A DNA stretch of 64,000 nucleotides from Desmodesmus armatus (Eukaryota > Chlorophyta > Chlorophyceae > Sphaeropleales > Scenedesmaceae), in NCBI GenBank assembly GCA_007449985.2, contig VIIQ02000224.1:57997-121996 (forward strand), written 5' to 3'. Positions 43,412 through 56,200 of this stretch are shown here, in pieces; within the stretch, counting starts at the first letter, position 1, and each line of letters begins with the position of its first letter. Under the pieces are notes generated by a model. The model was given only the letters and a program-made list of their open reading frames with translations, was not told where the DNA came from and did no database searches. A program made the position numbers and the translations under genes.

Positions 43412-44804
43412 ATGCAACAGCAGCAACGATTCACTGGGTGCCTGCTGGCAATTACGTTGCTTCTCAGCTGCTGTCCAACAAGAAGCAGTGGATGTGCAGC
43501 ACACTGGCAGCTCCGGCACTTGCAGCAACATGCACACCCCTCCTCAGGTCATGTTGCGACTGGGGACACCCACGGCCGTGCTCTGACAGCAGAAGAGCCG
43601 CAGTCTGGGTTCATGGAAAAGGTAAGGACTCGCTCACTGGGTCGCAGTAATTGGGTAGCAACTGCATATGTGTGGTTGCTGGGTGCAAGTGCATATGTGT
43701 GGGTGCTGGGTGACCCCCCCCCCCCCCCCCCCCCATGGCCCCCCTCAACACACACTTCGCAGCCTGTCAGTGTTGTGTCATGTCAACCCTGAACGTGATG
43801 GTTCACACTTCTCCTCTTCTTCTCATCTGCAAAAGCCGCACAAGACTTTGCTCAGCAGCACGAACCAGCTGTAGGCACACAATGTTCCCCAGATGCCACA
43901 GCGCAGTGCTGCAACCCTGTACAGACTGCCACAAAACAAGTCTGGAGCTGTGGCGTTGACTGCTTCCTGCCCCTGCAAATACATGCTGATGCAACCTTTG
44001 CTGCTGCCGCATCTGCTTGTCTCCCCAGCATGGAGGAATAAAGGAGCCATACCTCAGCAGATCAGTTGTTGCTCCAGCACCCTACACCATCACTTCTGTC
44101 AGCTTGAGCCTGAGCATTACTCATCAAAAAGTAACAGTTACAAATCACATGGAGTTGCTGCCCTTCAACAGCACCAGCTGCAGGCCTGCACCAGCAGCAG
44201 CGGGCAGCGGTGGGCACAACAGTAAGGTCTCAAAGCTTGTTGGCAGCGGCAGCAGCAGCAGCTTGGTGTGTCAGCAGGACCTAATTCTGGATGCACGAGA
44301 TCTCAAGATTTTGGGCATATGGCTGGATGGTAAGCAAATGCAGTATAAAGATATCTAATAATGTTATCAAGATGTCAGCAGATATACACTCTCTCGTTCA
44401 GTGCAGCTGCTGCAGCCAGTTGTGGTGTTGACTTGTTCCTTTGGCATGGCAGCAACAGTCTTTGTCACAGCAGAGGTCGTCTGTTTGTTGCATGTTGCAT
44501 GTTGCTGCGCTGACATGTGCGCCTGTGTGTACACATGGTTAACGTAATCCTGCATGTGCAGGCAAGCCCTTAGGGCAGGAAAGATACAGCACAGACAAGC
44601 CCAACACCCTGACAGTGCGGGGGGTGCCAGCACAGCCCTTCAGCTTGAAGATTGTCAGCTCCATGCAGCCCCCCGTCAACCCAGAGCGGCAGATAGGCTT
44701 GTTCATCAGGGACGGCTACTATGTGACATCGGTGAGCGGGAGGCTGCGTCTCTTGCAGCTGTTGCTGTAAGTGCACCAAGGCCAGCAGCTGCCACTGCTG
44801 TGGT

Positions 44805-44889
<85 letters not shown>

Positions 44890-47800
44890 GGTTGAGCCGA
44901 CAGGCGGCCCATCAGCACATGCGCGTAAAACATGACAGGGCATGCCAGCAAGCTGGCTAGCAGTCCAGCTGAACAGATGTATGGCTGGTGCTTTGTAGTG
45001 CTGTGGAACAGCCTGGCAGCAGGCGCAATGCTAAGCAATGAGGTACACTGGGCTGGGCACGCTTTCATCACGTCCAGTGTTCTACAGCATGCACGCATGC
45101 ACGCACGCACACACCCATGCCAATAAATCCAATGGACGATTTGGTCCTTTGAGTGTGTTGTGGGGCTGTTGTGGCGCCCGTGACCTTGTCAGCAGAGCGC
45201 CGACTGTCTGTGGCTTATAGCACTTTTCCGCCTGCATAACGAGCCGTACAGGATGAAGTGTCCGTCAAAGGCGTGTTAGGCGTCCCGCATTGGCGAGGCT
45301 TAGCCTCTGGCCCCCGGCAGTCTAGGGAACTGGACTGAGTTGTGTGTGGCCAGCCGGTGGGGGGTTCCGTGCCCCTTCAATACTGCCTAAAGAAGTGTCT
45401 GTCGTATCCATTCTGTACGGTAATCGTCCTCCCTGCTACAGTTTGAGCCGTACGGCATGAATCGCATCACTCCCTACATCGACCGGCCCGACATTCAGCC
45501 CGTGTGGACTGTGCGGATGGAGGCGGATGCAGAGCAGCTGCCGGTACTGCTCAGCAACGGCAACCTGGTAGAGAAGGGGAAGCTTGGCAACGGGCGGCAC
45601 TTTGTGGTGTGGAAGGTAGGGGACGATCGATGGGCATTGTGCAGAGCTGGTGCATCTAGTACAGCAAAACTACCTGTTGGCCTTGCACACCTAGCGTCTG
45701 GTAGTACGGATTGATGGCCTTGGACAGCTAGCAAGCCGCAGTCATAGCGAAGATGCAGTTCGTTAGATACAACCTGTTACATGTCCACAAATGTGTTAAC
45801 TTTATCAACCGTACACGCGTGGCCTCAGGGTGACTGGGTTGGGAACAGGCAGTGAGGTGAGGGTTGGCGATGTAGGGACTTGAGTGCTTCGTCACACCAA
45901 CCGCGTAACTACAAAGACAGGGGATCCAAGTAATGGACGTGGTGGTGCAGTCATGCAGGCGCCTGCATCAGCATATTTAGCCCAGTTGTGTCGGTATATT
46001 GGCCAAGTCCCCCCACCAATCAGTCACAACAGCCATGCCTTTCTGGAACATGTCACAGAGTGCTGCACGTGGGGTGCTGTGCTCGGTGATCAATGCCACG
46101 TAGAGGCGGCATGAATGGTATGCACGGGCAAACCCATGCTGTGCTGACCTGCCACTTCTTGCCCTGCAGGATCCTCGTCCCCATCCCAGCTATCAGGTCT
46201 CCTTTTCGGCGGGAAAGCTGTCCTCTCTATCTGACAGCTACACCAGCTGCATCGCTGGCCGCACAGTGGCTCTCCATGTGTACACTCCTGAGCAGTACAT
46301 CAAAGGGGCCAGCTTTGCCCTGTACATTGTCAAAGCAGCCCTTGCTTGGTTTGAAGGCGCGTGGGGCTTGCCTTACAGAGAGGTGAGCAGCAGCAGTCAC
46401 TCAGCACACGTTGTGCAGAGCAAGCAAGCAAGCCATGAGCAGACAGATTTGCACGGCTGTTTTTCAACTGTCCAATCCACCACTTCGACAGCAACAACTC
46501 ACTCAACTGACTGGGTGCACCTAACTGAAAGGAGGATCGTGTTCACCAGTAGCGCATATCGTGCTGAGCGGCCCCTGATTATCCTGCATGCAGGACTCTT
46601 ATACGATGGTGGGCATACCTGGTGTCAAGGGAGAGGCTGGTGAGGTGTCACAGATGGCAGTTTTCAACGTGAACTTCCTGTCACTCACACCTGAAACTCG
46701 CACTGACAGTGATGCAGAGGCGTCCATCCGGCTGGTGGGCCATGAGCTGTTCCACATGTGGCTGGGTGAGTATGGCACAACACAGCACAGCACAGCATGG
46801 CTTGGCGTGACACAGTACAGCGGGGTACATCAACCCTTTTCAGAGGTGTCTAGCTTGAACACACTTCAGTGCGCCACCGGGACAGATAGTGATGTGTGCA
46901 TACGAGGACTAGTAGTAGTTATCTCGGGTTTTGCGCAGCCCGAGGGAGGATACGGCATATATCAAGGGGGTATATGGGGGACCACCTGAGGGCCCAAGGC
47001 CCGAGGTATGGGGTTATGTCACAAGAACCAGCTGAGCACAGCGTGATGCAGCACAGTGAAAGACGCTGCCAGGGCAAGGATGAGGGAGGTACCTCAGAAG
47101 CGCCCTGCAGAACCCTGCAGACCCTCCAAGATGTCTGTTGAAAGCTCGCTGCTACATGTCTCTGCCCTTTTGACTGTGTTGCAGCAGGACAGGACAACCG
47201 CAGAAATGTTGGGTTGCATTAGCCGCAAGCAGCAGGCAGTGTCTGGTCCAGCATGGTGCTAGCCATCAGTCCAAATAGTCATGGATCTGTGTTGCTGCTG
47301 CTGTTCTGTGCCATCTGTACCTCAATATGGCTGCTGCTGTGTGTTGCACGTGGCTGTGGTGTGTCATCTCTGCAGGCAATTACGTAACCGTCAGCAGCTG
47401 GTACGATCTGGTGGTGAAGGAAGGCATCACAACATATATGGAACAAGCCTTTGCAGCAGACCTAGACACAGCTGAAGCAGCAGCCATGGGTTTAATAAAA
47501 CCAAACCCTTCAAAGCCCCAGCCTGTCAGCCACCAGTGGATGCGAAAGCAGCAGCAGCGGCGAAAGCATCACAGGCGGTGAAGGCATCGCCGTCTGGGTT
47601 TTGCCGCTGCAGCAGCTGCTGCCTGTGCTGAGGGGGGTAGCGGCGTGCAGGGGTGGCAAGGGCAGCTGCGGCGAAGGGGCTGCTGATGTTGAAGCAGCGC
47701 CGTATGCCTGGAGGCGAATCCATGATGTGAGCTACCTCAGGAAGCATCAGGTGAGCTGACACAGCGTGTGTTTGGTTGTGTTGGTTGAGGGCGCATGCTT

Positions 47801-50800
47801 GGTGGAGTGGTACCTACAACAGGCTGACTGGCTTGGTTGCCGCAAGACATGCAGCAGTAGCAGTAGCCCAGGCGGCTGTCTATGCACTAGTGCAAAGGCA
47901 GCCGCCCTGCGTTCATGCATAACAGCAATAGTGCTTGCCACACCTGAGGTCAGGTGCCTCCTGCCTCTGTATCATCACAATCCCATTGACACAAAACAGC
48001 ACTGTTCCTCCCCTATCAGTTCAGATCCCACAATCAGTATGAACGATGCTGTCACTAGGACAGCTGCAATTTATATGAAAACCCCTCACGCCATGCACCG
48101 TGGCATCGGCAAGAAGGCAACCTGCTTGCAACTCCAGCTAGCCCGTATTCTTGCTGCTGCTGTGTGTTGTCGCTCCCGGCAGCTGCCAGACTGACTTGGT
48201 GCCAAACACCTGACGTCATGCACGGTGGCATTGACAATGAGACACCTGCTTGCGACTCTAGCTAGCCCTTGTTCTTACTGCGGCTGCTCACCCCAAGCCC
48301 TCAACCCCACACTTTACTGCTGCTGTGTGTTGTTGCCTGCAGCTGCCAGAAGATGATGGTGAGTATGCACACCCCCTGAGGCTCACAAACGTCACAAAGA
48401 TCACCAACCCATACACCAACACAATATATCGCAAGGTACGCATCCATCCACTGACAAGGCATGGCGAGGGGTCCTCTAGTTCTGCAGTGTCCTGGGAGAG
48501 GATCAAGGATGATGCTGGCTTGGCCCACAAAAAGCATGTAGTGATGCTGGTCATGCGTGTTTGAGGCCTCTGTGGGAAATTTTCTAAATGCATGTCTGTA
48601 TAGATGCAGACCAATAGGCCAGGTTTTTTTCGAAAGCTCAGCAGGCATGGGTCAGCAGCCATGTGTGCTCTTGCCTGCTCAGCACAGGGAGCCAAGGTTG
48701 TGGAGTAAGCCTTGTGGGTACACTGTCTGTGCCTTGTGTGCATTCTGTATCTGTGTGTAGGGGGCAGAGGTTGTCCGCATGTACCGCCTGATGCTCGGCC
48801 CGGCTGCATTCAGCAGAGGGTTGGACAGCTGGATCAACGGCTATTATGGCAAGGTAGGGTTCAGGGTAGGACAGGGTATGGTAGGGTCAGACCCTAAAAC
48901 CTAGGTACATGTTCAGTTCGTTGCACCACTGGGTGCTGACTGTGGGGTGCTGTTGAAGGCATTGAAGCACCCTTCTGCTGCTGAGACGAAACATGGCAGG
49001 GCAGGTGCTTCTACACCGTGGACTAAAAGCACAGCATGCTGCTGCTGATCAATCAAACCGTGGAACCGTCAGGGGGCAGGCTGCCTGTGGCACTGTATGC
49101 ATTGCCACACTTGATGCCAATTTACCTGCTGTCCTATCAAACTTATGATGCTCACAAGCACCTGCATCGGGGACCATATGGTGCTGTGTAGAATTGGTTG
49201 CCACCAAATGCCACCTTATCCAGCAGTCTACCCCTAAACCTTCTTGGCAGGAGACATAAGTTTCACACCGGTATGTGTGTTGTGTGTTGTGTGCACTCAC
49301 AGGCTGCAAGTGTTGATGACTTCCACAAGGTTATGTCATCGGTCCGCCCTGGTGCCCTACCGCCCAACTGGCTCAACTGGTACGATCAGCCAGCTACCCC
49401 CTGGGTCTCAATAGACCCTCAGTATGATGCCAGCAGCAAGACCTTGAAGCTGCAAATGGAGCAGGGCAATGCAGCACTTGAGGGTGGCGACAGCTACCCT
49501 GGGGTGACATATGCGCCAGTGCCTATTCTCATCAAGGTGTGTGGCTGGGGCTGGGTATTTGTAGCAAAGACTCGAAGTGTCGGGGTTGCGGCTTTTGCAC
49601 TGCCAAAGTGGCGCGGGCAAGTATCACTGAGCTTCTCCCCCCCCCCCCCCCCCCTAGCATGATGACATTGCTGTTGCTTTCACTGTTATGTCACTGCTAT
49701 TATTGAGGCTCCACATGTCGTTCGGAACATGACAAACACACTCAACGCAACCCCGTCAACCCTGCAGCACAAGTCAGAATGCTGTACCGCTCTATCCCAC
49801 AGATTCTCACCAATATCCACAAGCTGGCTTGCAGACTGCTTACCCCTGCCTCCTACCTGTTGTGTACTCACAATCCTCTTGCACCTTGTGTGTGTTATTG
49901 CTGCTGCACTGTCCCTCGGTGCTACCCCCAGCTTGGCCTACTGTCACAGACGGGTGCTGCCATGCCTTTGAAGATCCTAGGCAGTCCAGCATTCAGCCAG
50001 GTTCTCACAGCGGAAGGAGCACAGACAGCACAGGTGCTGCTGACAACCAAAACCGGCAGCGTCACCCTTACCAATGTATCAGAGCGGCCTGTGCTCACTA
50101 TCCTCCGCTCCTACAGTGCCCCTGTGCGGGGGAGTGTGGAGGATCAGTCGGTTGATGATCTGGCTGTTATCGCCTCACACGACAAGGATGCATTTGCTAG
50201 GTGAGTGCATTGCAAGGCAAGGAATGCACAGCCTGTGGACCAGTACATGTGAGACGACAGTAAGTCAGCGTGCTGTGACAGTGTGTCACAATTTCATACG
50301 GGTGTGCACAAGAGGATGGGACAGCAAGTGGGCACTTCCAAAGATGGCTTGTGCTGTTTTAAGCAGCAGCGCAGCCCCCTGTGTAATTAGACCCAATGAT
50401 GTTCCAGTGAGTCTGCATGAGCAGGTATTGTGCATGGAAAGAAAAGCGCAACAAAACAATGTTGAAGATCTAAAGCACTTCATTCTTGAATGTCCCGTGT
50501 ATGATGATCTGCGCACCGCCTGCCCAGCCTTTGCTGACCCGGCTTCAGTCCAGTTGGGTGACCAAGATTGTGTTGCTACTGTGTTTCAACATGCCGAACA
50601 GTCGGCCCTGGCACACACTTTGTACAAAATGAAAGTGCGCAGAGCACGCTTGCTTGGCCTTACTATGGGTATTTGACTGACTTTGTTCTGTTTCTTGTGT
50701 CCACACTGGTATAGTTGCCTGCCCTCATCTCTGCACACAATAGGTTCCTAGCATGGCTGGCACTTGCTGCAATTCTGGTGGTTCTGCCTTCTTTGGTCAA

Positions 50801-53205
50801 CCCGGTGTAGGTGGTGCAAACCACCGCAGGGGAGACAACTTATGAGGTTCACCTGGCTCGATCCTGGTGGGCAATGCCATTGTTGTTTGGCGAAAATGTC
50901 CATGTAACATACTCCCCCCAAAACACGCTGCCTTCTAAGTATGTTGAAACAGTTTGCGACGCACGCACATCTGCTGTGTCGCAGGTACAATGCCATCAAT
51001 AGGCTGCTCAACCGCCTGACCCTGATTCAGCTCTACAGGGCCGCAGAAGAAGCAGGCGTGACGGCAGCAACAGCTGCGGAGCGCCTGCCTGAGCTGTTCG
51101 AGGAGTCAGGAGGAGTGTCTGGTGTCCCTGAGGCCCTCATTGAAGCATACAGGGCAGCATTGGTCAAGGAACAACCTGGAGGGACCAAGGTAGGTGGCAT
51201 AGGAGGGTTTAGTCAGGCTAGCTCCTAAACCCTGGCCCTAAAGCGTAACCCTGACCCTAAACCCTAGCGGAAGCTGGGCATGGGACTGCGCAGAGGTGGC
51301 GCTGGCTCAAACCTTGGAAGGCATTGCAGGACTGCATGCATAGCTGTGCTTGCTTGCCAAGACAGCAGTGAGCAAAGCAGCTGCAGCAGCAGCGCATGTG
51401 ATGAGGGCCTGGTGGAATCTCGCAGGGTAGAGCTGACCAAGATGGGGTGCATGCAGTGCAAAGCTGTTCTTAATACATAGCATGGGAGACAATGTGAGGC
51501 AGTATGCCTGTGGCCTGCTCGTCAAGCCGGCAATTGTGGATAGGTCACCGGGGGCAGCTGGAAACTCACAAAGCATGCTGTGCCAGGCAGACAGCGGCAT
51601 AAGGTGGCCGAGCGATGAGCTTGGCAAACGATCTATCGGGCATGTTTGTCAAGTTGTGCTGCTGCTGGCAATTGTACTGACGGCCTCCAATGCGCCTCCT
51701 GGGGCTTTACTGTTTGCAGGGCTTCATGCTTTCAGTGCCTTCCGTGCAAGAGATGCAAGTAAACCTGGAAAGGGCTGAGCCAGAGCTGCTGTGGCAGGTA
51801 AGCACCAGTGGGCCAGCTGACCCTGTGCGCAAAGCGCCAGCTTTCAGACAGTCCCAGATTGTTGCGCAGCCCTGTCGTGCTGCGATACGTATGATGTACT
51901 GCTGCAAGTTCCATTCACAAGTCAGCTGACTGCAGTGAGCCGCCACCCACATGCATGCGTATGGGTGGCAGCTGAGCCGGCTGTTGGCTGGTAATTGCTG
52001 GGGCAGCCTTGTTGCACCTGTTCACAAGCATTTGGCCTCATCTCATGCCATCCACTCAGCTCACATGCTTGCTTGCCAGTCTCATATCAAGGTTGGGAGC
52101 AGTGCGGTCCCAGCACTTGATCTTATTCAATGAAGTTCACCCACGGGGTTTTCCTTGCTGGCAAAACATGTGCAGATCCGGCAGCACGTCTGCAAGGTGC
52201 TGGCACAGGAACTGGAGTCCGAACTGCAGCAGGTGGTGAAGCAAGCAGACACACGTGCAGCTCGCCTCCCAGCACAAGGCTTCACAGGTCCTGCCATGAA
52301 CGAGCGCCAGGCTGCCAACGCTGCACTCAGTATACTTGCGTGTGACTGGAGTACACCAATGGAGCAGCAGCTGGTGCAAAGGTAGGCACGGCATTGCATT
52401 GTATGTGCGTTACCTTCAGCAGTCAGGTGGGGTGGGGGCGAAAGATGGCATCTTGTGGTGCCTAAGTTGCAACTGAAGCCTCATACACCTGACATCGTGT
52501 TCGCCTGCCTGTGCTGTCGGTGTTGCGTATCAGTCACAGACTCCGTGTGTATGGGATTTGCAGCCACTGTGTCCCACATCTTGTAGCCATGCACATGCAC
52601 GTTACAGCACACAGCAGAGTCGATCGGAGAGCGTGCCACGCTAACACCGGACTTACTTTGTGTATCATGCTGCTTCTTTTTGTTGCAGGTCATCAACCTC
52701 GCGAGCTCTGTCAGACCAGCTCGCAGCGCTTCAGCTGCTCGATGAACACGGGTCAACGGAAGTCGTTGATGCAGCTCTGCAGCGCTTCCAGATAAAACAT
52801 GCCAAACACCCGGATGCAATGCTGGCGTGGTTGACAGTACAAGGCGCTTCACGCAGGCCGAACAATATTGCCAACCTTCGCCGACTGCTATCCAGTAGCG
52901 CGATTGACTTGCGCGACAGCGACCAGGTCGCCGCGCTGCTGGGCACCGATGGCTTCATGGCAAGTGCTATGAGCTTCGAGGCAGCAGACGGCAGCGGGTA
53001 CAAGTTCTTCGTGGACGCCATCTTGATGGTCGACAAGGTCAATCCTGCCGCTGCCTCTTCTTTGTTGTGGCAACTGTCGGATGAGCAAGACCAGGTGGCC
53101 AAAGCTCGACGCCGCCTGATAGACGCTGAATTGAACAGGCTTCGTGGCTCCCCAGTCAGTGACGGCCTGAAAGAAACGTTGGCGTATGTCGCGCCGAGTG
53201 CCTGA
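43412..53205 (+). CDS. Secreted M1-family (PepN-type) metallo-aminopeptidase
   Basis: Sixteen exons: 43412-43621, 44029-44329, 44562-44731, 45442-45615, 46170-46382, 46594-46765, 47376-47489, ~47695-47750, 48343-48435, 48761-48853, 49303-49536, 49932-50200, 50985-51189, 51720-51797, 52176-52381 and 52689-53205. They total 3,105 nt (1,034 residues), and every phase agrees. The N-terminus is a signal peptide (FTGCLLAITLLLSCC). PepN landmarks: EPYLSRSVVAPAPYTITSV; NRITPYIDRPD and LPVLLSNGNLVEKG (exon 4); zinc site HELFH in LVGHELFHMWLG (exon 6) with the third ligand Glu in VVKEGITTYMEQ (exon 7); GAEVVRMYRLMLG (exon 10); and the C-terminal helical domain (GSGYKFFVDAILMVDKVNPA). The exopeptidase motif GAMEN is not intact: the aligned segment reads VKGEAGEVSQ. 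It may cleave peptides outside the cell or in the secretory path, with altered N-terminus recognition. The exon 7/8 junction is the least certain. Confidence 0.88.
44808..44888. repeat. (CTG)27 perfect triplet repeat
   Basis: Perfect and uninterrupted, lying in the third aminopeptidase intron, so it is non-coding in the spliced message. It is among the longest triplet runs in the window. Confidence 0.97.
50340..50679 (+). mobile_element. 3' relic of a non-LTR (LINE-type) retrotransposon in an intron
   Basis: The frame contains VSLHEQVLCMERKAQQNNVE then DLKHFILECPVYDDLRTACP, which matches the C-terminal 'edlkHfllECp.y...R' signature that follows reverse transcriptase in many LINEs. It ends in a stop at 50677. 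No reverse transcriptase core is present, so the copy is 5'-truncated. It sits in the aminopeptidase intron 50201-50984 in sense orientation. Confidence 0.55.
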
Positions 53206-56200
53206 CAGGGTTGCTGTGCGACGATTTCATTGGACTGTTTGCAGGCAGGTCGTTCTTTACGTCTGTAGGCAGGGAGGCAGTTGTGCCTGCTATGGCGGGC
53301 GCAGGTTGTGGTTGCGGCGTGACTTGTCTTCTTTGGGGTACGGATTGCTGGCTTGGTGTCAGTAGTTGTTGAGTGTCAGCGCCTGGCTGAGTGTGTACTC
53401 GTGCACACCTCATAGACCCGAGCACTGTTGGGGAATGACTGGCACTATTTGGTTAGGCAGGGGGTTCAGATGTGAGGGCAGGCTTGAAGCCTCATAAGGT
53501 GTGATTGGTCAGAGGGCAGCGTGCAGTTTGGCAAACTGTGGTTTTTCTTCAGGCTGTCAATGCTGATCGTGTGGAGTGTGTTGTGTGTTTGGAGAGAGTT
53601 GTTTGCGCGTGATGCTTGGTTGAAGGGGCCTGCCATTATTCCCATTTGTCTGCACTCGTGTGCCAACACACACAGCCATAAGTGCACAGGGATAGAGCGA
53701 TCCATCCTCTGGTCCCCAGGATGCACAATTTGCAGAGCCTGTGTGTGTAGACCGTGATTCACTGGGCGGGTCTGTTGCGCTGTGATACCACGCAATCCTA
53801 CCCGTGTTGCTAGATAGATGCCTTGCCTACTATGCGCAGGCAATGTTTGGTTTGCTTGGCCAAGCCCCTTTCAAATGAGTACCTGTGAGTACAGGCTACC
53901 ACGCCAGCAAGCTGCTCCCGTGGGCAGGGTTATACCAAAGTACTTAGTTGTCAAGATCTGTTGCTACAGCAGGATATTGTCACATGCAGGCACTACCGCC
54001 AACCGTCGGCGTTTTCTTGGTTCTCTTGGTTAGATCTGAGTTGCTTCTGCTCTCTGCCCTATGCAGGAGGTTGCAAATTTGACTTTGTGGTAACAAAAAG
54101 TAGTAAGAGGCCATATAGTTGCCTCCAGCCAGGGTGGTCTATGTGTTCTGAAGTCCTGAACGTGTGGACTTGAAATGAATTGCACAGCTGCTCTTGGCCA
54201 ATGTGCAGGACATGCACTGTGATGTTGTGTTTGAGTGATTTGCAGAGTTCTTGCCGTGGGCCAGTGCCTGTAGCCAAGTAGCTGTGTGCAGCTAGCTGTA
54301 GCTTTTAACCTACAGGCAGGCATTGGCAGTGTTATGCGCAGGTGCCACAGGTGTGTGAGTCTCATGAGTCACATTCTTGTGCTAGGTGGTGGGGTCCCAT
54401 GCACATGTGCTCAGCAGGTTGGCATGGCAGCATGTCTGCTGCAGGAAACGGCATGCTGAGATGTAACAGCACGCAGAAGTCACTTGTAGGGTATATGGGG
54501 CCATCATGTACTACAGTAGTACTGAGCAACTTAACCACCACCCACCTACATTGCAACTTGTAAGGGTCAGTCGAGACAGTGCCGTCAGTACAAACTCCTA
54601 TGCACATGAACAACCTCACCACTTACATGCACAATGCCTCACTAGTCAGCAAGTACGGTTTATGTTTGTTGCTACTTGTGGCTATCTACAGTCCAGGCAC
54701 ACGTATCACTCTACAGTGCACGCTCTCTTGTAGTGCGAGGATAGTTACCGAATTATTTTGGACGACGCACACCACTCTTGGGCGGCACATCCTTTCCAAG
54801 TGCATGACTCTGTCAGCACATTGACCTGAACCTGGCCCTTCACAGTGTGTTGCACACACATGCGGGCTCAAACCTGACACACCTGCTGCAATTGCCACGG
54901 CTCGCTGCCTCAACTGCTACCACAGGACTGCTTCAACTGCTCCAACTGCTGCAACTCTCACATACTGACTGTGGGGCTCAGGCTGATCCAACTCTGCTAG
55001 GAATGACACAGCATTGCATGCCCTTCTACACCAAGCTGTGTCAGGCCTAGGCCTTTCCCCCCCCAACCAAACAAGCCTGAGACCCACCAAAAGAGAAACC
55101 ACACCAACCGCAAAGCCGCACCAGCCAAGCCATACAGGCAACTGCAAAGCCGGCCAAATGACTACACACAAACACGCCAATCTGCAACAACACAACGACC
55201 GCAGGCAGGGACAGAGGGACAAGGCTGCAAACTGTGGCGGTAACACACGCAAAGCAAGAGAAAGACAACAACCACCCGATCAAGGTGCACTGCACAGGCT
55301 GGCAGGGATAGGCACCCAGGGCCAGGTGACAGTAGGGTACAGCTAGAACCCTGCTGACACCATACCTACACTGTGCAGTGACCCTGCACTACATTATGTA
55401 GTGCGAGGATTGTTACCGCCACAGCAGCAAAAAAAACACCCGCCATGTCCACAAGCCTACGACTGCGCCACAGCAGCCCGCACAGAAGCACGATCCAGAT
55501 ACCTAGCCAAGTTGCCGATGTTGCGGGTGAAATGCACAGCCTGCTCTGAGGTGGCAGGTCGTCGAGACGCAGCTGCAGGTCCGTCTCATCAGACGGCAGA
55601 AGCAGTGACAGGGCTGCAAAGAGGCTGTCAACGCTGACACCATACCTACACTGTGCAGTGACCCTGCACTACACTCTGCTCATCAGTACACATGCACGTG
55701 CACGCTACCCTGCAGCGTCCATTGATGGGGATTGGTTGCAGACCAATCACAACACCACGGCGCAACTGCCATGACGCAATCATCCACTCTATGGTGGACT
55801 AGCAGCAACGGCTTGCTGAGCTTGTGTTTGCCAGATCCACTCGGAACACGACGGACCCATGTGACGCATGGTACAGAACTGAAGCTGCATCCTGCCTGCC
55901 AAACAACCCGGACAAGAGAGAAAGCAACACAAGGTTGATCACGCCAAAAAACTTTGTTTCGTGGATCGGATCCAGCCACACACAAAAAGCATGGATTGAG
56001 CTGTCTATGGCAGCGTGGCAGCCTCCAGCCATACAACAGGCAAGAGATATATGTACAACTGAGTGTCAGCTTGCAAGCAAGGCCCTGAACCCACACAAGC
56101 AAGCATCCTTGTAGACGATTCATACCGTGCGCACCCGTGCACGACTCAGTGTACGTATCAGTACAGAGCCATACCGCCTGCCATAACAGACCAAGCCAGC

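Noticed and set aside
43837..44042. Possible extra aminopeptidase exon (AAQDFAQQHEPAVGTQC...)
   Set aside because: It needs a phase-1 donor and ends in a stop without a GT donor, whereas 43621 to 44029 joins perfectly in phase 0.
50748..51011. Short frames in the aminopeptidase intron 50201-50984 outside the LINE relic
   Set aside because: No family resemblance and no phase-compatible splice sites.
54847..55050. Leucine-rich frame that looks like leucine-rich repeats
   Set aside because: Only about 30 residues, without the conserved Asn and spacing of LRRs.
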